DNA of 7,898 nt, from assembly GCA_002386585.1 (NCBI GenBank), contig DGIZ01000207.1:1-7898 (forward strand). Reading direction: 5' to 3'. The DNA comes from Brevundimonas sp. UBA4609. GTDB taxonomy: Bacteria; Pseudomonadota; Alphaproteobacteria; Caulobacterales; Caulobacteraceae. The position numbers were made by a program, and so were the translations under genes. Of this stretch, positions 5,316 to 7,898 are shown one piece after another; the first letter of the stretch is position 1; the number at the start of each line of letters is the position of its first letter. The notes under the pieces were generated by a model, which was not told the DNA's origin, did not search any database, and worked only from the letters and a program-made list of their open reading frames with translations.

Positions 5316-7898
5316 ATGAGACTGTCTGCGTACCTGAAGACCGGGACGATAATCGCCGGTCTGGCCGTCACAGCCGCCGCCCAGCCTGCCTGGGCTCAAT
5401 CCGAAGCGCCGGCCGCCGAGCCGGAAGCCAGCGCCGTCGCCGATATCGTGGTGACCGGCTCGCGTATCCGACGCCCGAACGTCGAGGCCTCGACTCCGGT
5501 CAACGTCGTCGACGCCCAGGAGATCGAGAACATCGGCGTCACCAACCTGATCGACGCCATGGCGCGCCAGCCGCAGGTCGGCCTCGGCGCATCGGCCTCC
5601 AGCACCACCAATACGGTGGCCGGACAGGGGCTGGCGACGCTGAACCTGCGCAACCTGGGCGCCAGCCGCACCCTGGTGCTGGTGAACGGACGACGCCATG
5701 TGGCGGGGTCGAGCGGCACCAGCGCGGTGGACGTCAACACCATCTCCAAGACCACGATCGCGCGCGTCGATACGGTGACGGGCGGGTCGTCGGCCGTCTA
5801 TGGCGCCGACGCCGTGGCCGGGGTGGTCAACTTCATCACCAAGCAGGACTTCGACGGCATCGCCGCCCAGGCCCAATACGGCTCGGCCGACGGCCCGAAC
5901 ACCTACTACGGCTCGGTGGCCGTCGGACGGAACTTCAACGACGGTCGCACCAACGTCATGGCCGCCGCCACCTATGACAAGACAGAGGGACTGTACCGGC
6001 ACGAGCGCGACTACGCCATGAGCGGTCTGGCCTATATCCCGAACCCGGACAAGAAGAGCCCGGACGACGGCCTTCCATCCTTCATTACCGCGCGGGACGT
6101 CTACACCAACATCACCAACGACTCCTTCACCCCAGTGATCGTCACGCCCATCGGCTCGAACGCGGCCTACAGCCTGACCTTCACCGAGGACGGGCGGCTG
6201 GTTCCCTTCGATCGCGGCCAGATCGTCGTCGACGGCGCAGGGCGGCCGCAGAAGGTCTCCATCGGCGGCGACGGCTTCAAGTTCCGCGAAGACGCCCTGC
6301 GCACTCCAGTCGAGCGCTATGGGGGCGAGCTGCAGCTGCGCCATCAGTTCCAGCCCTCCGGCGACGTCATCACCGAACTGAACCTGTTCGCCGAGGGCAA
6401 GTATTTCCATACCGAGGCGAACAGCCAGCGCGAGAACGGCACTTTCGCAGGCGACGTCGCGGGCACGGCCACTGGCAACGCCTATCGCATCCAGGCTGAC
6501 AACGCCTTCCTGCCGGCGGACCTGCGCGCGATGCTGACGGCCGCGGGGGTGGAGGAATTCGACATTACCCGGAACGACCGGGATTTCGGCATCCGCACCT
6601 ATGAGAGCGTCTACGACACCACCCGCTTCGTGGCCGGGTTCGACGGCGCCTTCAGCAACGGCTGGCGGTTCGAGACCTACGTCAACTACGGCCAGACCGA
6701 GTCCCAGTTCACCAACTTCGACAGACTGCAGAGGGAGTTCTACGAGTCGATCGACGCCATCGAAATGAACGGGCAGATCGTCTGCGCTGATGCGGACGCG
6801 CGGGCCCGAGGCTGTAAGCCGCTGAACCTGTTCGGAGCGGGCATCGCGTCACAGGAAGCGATCGATTACTCCTACATCTACACCGTCCGGGACGACGTGA
6901 CCCGTCAGTGGAACGCGGTGGCCAGCGTCAACGGCGAACTGTTCTCCTATCCGTCTCTGTTCAGCGGAACCAGCCTGCCGGTCGCCTTCGCCGCGGGCGT
7001 GGAATGGCGCAAGGAATACGCACGTTCGGTGCCGGACAAGCGTTCACAGGATGCGTTGATCTTCCAGAACTCGCAGCAGATCACCGAGGGCCGCTATGAG
7101 TCCAAGGAGATCTTCGGCGAAATCAACGTGCCGCTACTGGCCGATGTCCCGTTCGTGCAATACTTGGATCTGACGGCGGCCTATCGCTATCAGGACTACA
7201 CCACCACGGGCGGCGACAGCAGCTACGGCGTCGGCCTGGAATGGACGGTCGACCGCAACATCCGCTTCCGCGGCAACTTCGCCAAGGCGGTACGGGCCCC
7301 CAACATCAACGAACTGTTCGGCGGCGGCAGCGAGGGCTACAGCCAGATCGAGGACCCGTGCGACGCCACGCGCGTGAACCTGGGCAACTTCTCGTCCAAC
7401 CGCCGGGCGAACTGCGCGGCCCTGGGCCTGTCGCCCGACTTCGTCCAGTCCACCGCCACGCGGCCGGTGGTCAGCCAGGGCAATCCCGACCTGGCGCCCG
7501 AAGAGGGCGAGACCCTGACCCTGGGCGTCGTCCTGACGCCGACCTTCCTACCGGGTCTGGCGGTCACCGTCGACCACTACGACATCAAGATGAGCGACGT
7601 GATCGCCTCGCTCGGATGGCGGAACATCATCAACAACTGCGTCGACAGCCCTGACCTGAATAATCCCTTCTGCACCAGCGTATCGCGCGGCTCGGACGGC
7701 AACATCACTCGCGTGCTGAACCAGGTGCTGAACGTGGCCGAATACACCAACTCGGGTTGGGACGTGACGGCCTCCTACCGGACGGATCTGGCCAAGCTGG
7801 GTTTGCCGGATTACGGCTCCCTGTCCTTCAATGCGGCCGCCGGCTTCCTGGAGGACCTGACCTATGACCCGGTTCCAGGCGACGCCAGCGTGCGCGAC
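5316..7898 (+). CDS. TonB-dependent outer-membrane receptor (3' end cut by window edge)
   Basis: Outer-membrane active transporter that takes up a scarce ligand (siderophore, vitamin, sugar or peptide; the substrate cannot be told) using TonB/ExbB/ExbD energy. The frame is open for 861 codons to the last base, so the C-terminal barrel strands and final aromatic residue lie outside. A signal peptide (1-27) ends in AWA before Gln28. A TonB-box-like DIVVTGSRI is at 43-51. The plug spans about 58-178, with TLVLVNGRRHV (119-129) and GGSSAVYGADAVAGVVNFITK (156-176). The beta-barrel follows, including the family motif FAKAVRAPNINELF around 655. Three cysteine pairs (C490/C500, C682/C700, C775/C786) sit in likely extracellular loops and could form disulfides. 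This architecture is typical of the large TonB-dependent receptors of Caulobacterales and Sphingomonadales, usually around 900-1000 residues. It has a strong ribosome site and a long palindrome-rich leader; no adjacent FecI/FecR-like or transport partner is visible. Confidence 0.95.
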   Translation, partial: MRLSAYLKTGTIIAGLAVTAAAQPAWAQSEAPAAEPEASAVADIVVTGSRIRRPNVEASTPVNVVDAQEIENIGVTNLIDAMARQPQVGLGASASSTTNTVAGQGLATLNLRNLGASRTLVLVNGRRHVAGSSGTSAVDVNTISKTTIARVDTVTGGSSAVYGADAVAGVVNFITKQDFDGIAAQAQYGSADGPNTYYGSVAVGRNFNDGRTNVMAAATYDKTEGLYRHERDYAMSGLAYIPNPDKKSPDDGLPSFITARDVYTNITNDSFTPVIVTPIGSNAAYSLTFTEDGRLVPFDRGQIVVDGAGRPQKVSIGGDGFKFREDALRTPVERYGGELQLRHQFQPSGDVITELNLFAEGKYFHTEANSQRENGTFAGDVAGTATGNAYRIQADNAFLPADLRAMLTAAGVEEFDITRNDRDFGIRTYESVYDTTRFVAGFDGAFSNGWRFETYVNYGQTESQFTNFDRLQREFYESIDAIEMNGQIVCADADARARGCKPLNLFGAGIASQEAIDYSYIYTVRDDVTRQWNAVASVNGELFSYPSLFSGTSLPVAFAAGVEWRKEYARSVPDKRSQDALIFQNSQQITEGRYESKEIFGEINVPLLADVPFVQYLDLTAAYRYQDYTTTGGDSSYGVGLEWTVDRNIRFRGNFAKAVRAPNINELFGGGSEGYSQIEDPCDATRVNLGNFSSNRRANCAALGLSPDFVQSTATRPVVSQGNPDLAPEEGETLTLGVVLTPTFLPGLAVTVDHYDIKMSDVIASLGWRNIINNCVDSPDLNNPFCTSVSRGSDGNITRVLNQVLNVAEYTNSGWDVTASYRTDLAKLGLPDYGSLSFNAAAGFLEDLTYDPVPGDASVRD

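Noticed and set aside
5289..6410. 373-codon open frame on the minus strand opposite the receptor start
   Set aside because: Low-complexity Gly/Val/Asp/Arg-rich translation with no family motif, fully opposite the signal peptide and plug of an evident TonB-dependent receptor.

Overview
The window looks like chromosomal DNA from a high-GC Gram-negative alphaproteobacterium, most likely of the Caulobacteraceae (Brevundimonas/Caulobacter type). This is inferred from the GC-rich codon use, the large TonB-dependent receptor of the kind that is abundant in that group, the AsmA-family protein and the style of the glutathione S-transferase. No rRNA, tRNA, CRISPR array, insertion sequence or recognisable phage gene is visible.

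Layout. (1) Minus strand, 1-1161: a two-gene operon for a multi-spanning membrane protein (TIGR02587 type, 334-1161) followed 2 nt later by a small single-span protein (TIGR02588 type, 331 down to the window edge, where it is cut). These are known as a conserved pair of unknown function. (2) 1162-1700: a 539-nt divergent gap with no convincing gene; it holds a candidate general-stress (EcfG-like) promoter facing the next gene. (3) Plus strand, 1701-2402: a glutathione S-transferase. (4) 2403-2519: a short gap packed with mutually exclusive hairpins built on GAGGC/GCCTC, the last of which involves the Shine-Dalgarno of the next gene. (5) Plus strand, 2520-4580: an AsmA-family inner-membrane protein, most probably starting at TTG. 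(6) 4581-5315: a 735-nt gap with an AT-rich island (28% GC over 65 nt) and then a leader rich in perfect palindromes. (7) Plus strand, 5316 to the window end: a TonB-dependent outer-membrane receptor, in frame to the last base and cut by the window edge.

The plus-strand genes are all envelope or stress related (detoxification, outer-membrane homeostasis, nutrient uptake), but nothing shows that they act together. The GST and AsmA genes may be co-transcribed; the receptor is probably its own unit. All genes belong to known families. The points most worth a second look are regulatory: the GST-AsmA hairpin switch, the candidate EcfG promoter and the palindromic receptor leader. The functionally uncharacterised TIGR02587/02588 pair is the best candidate for an undescribed system.
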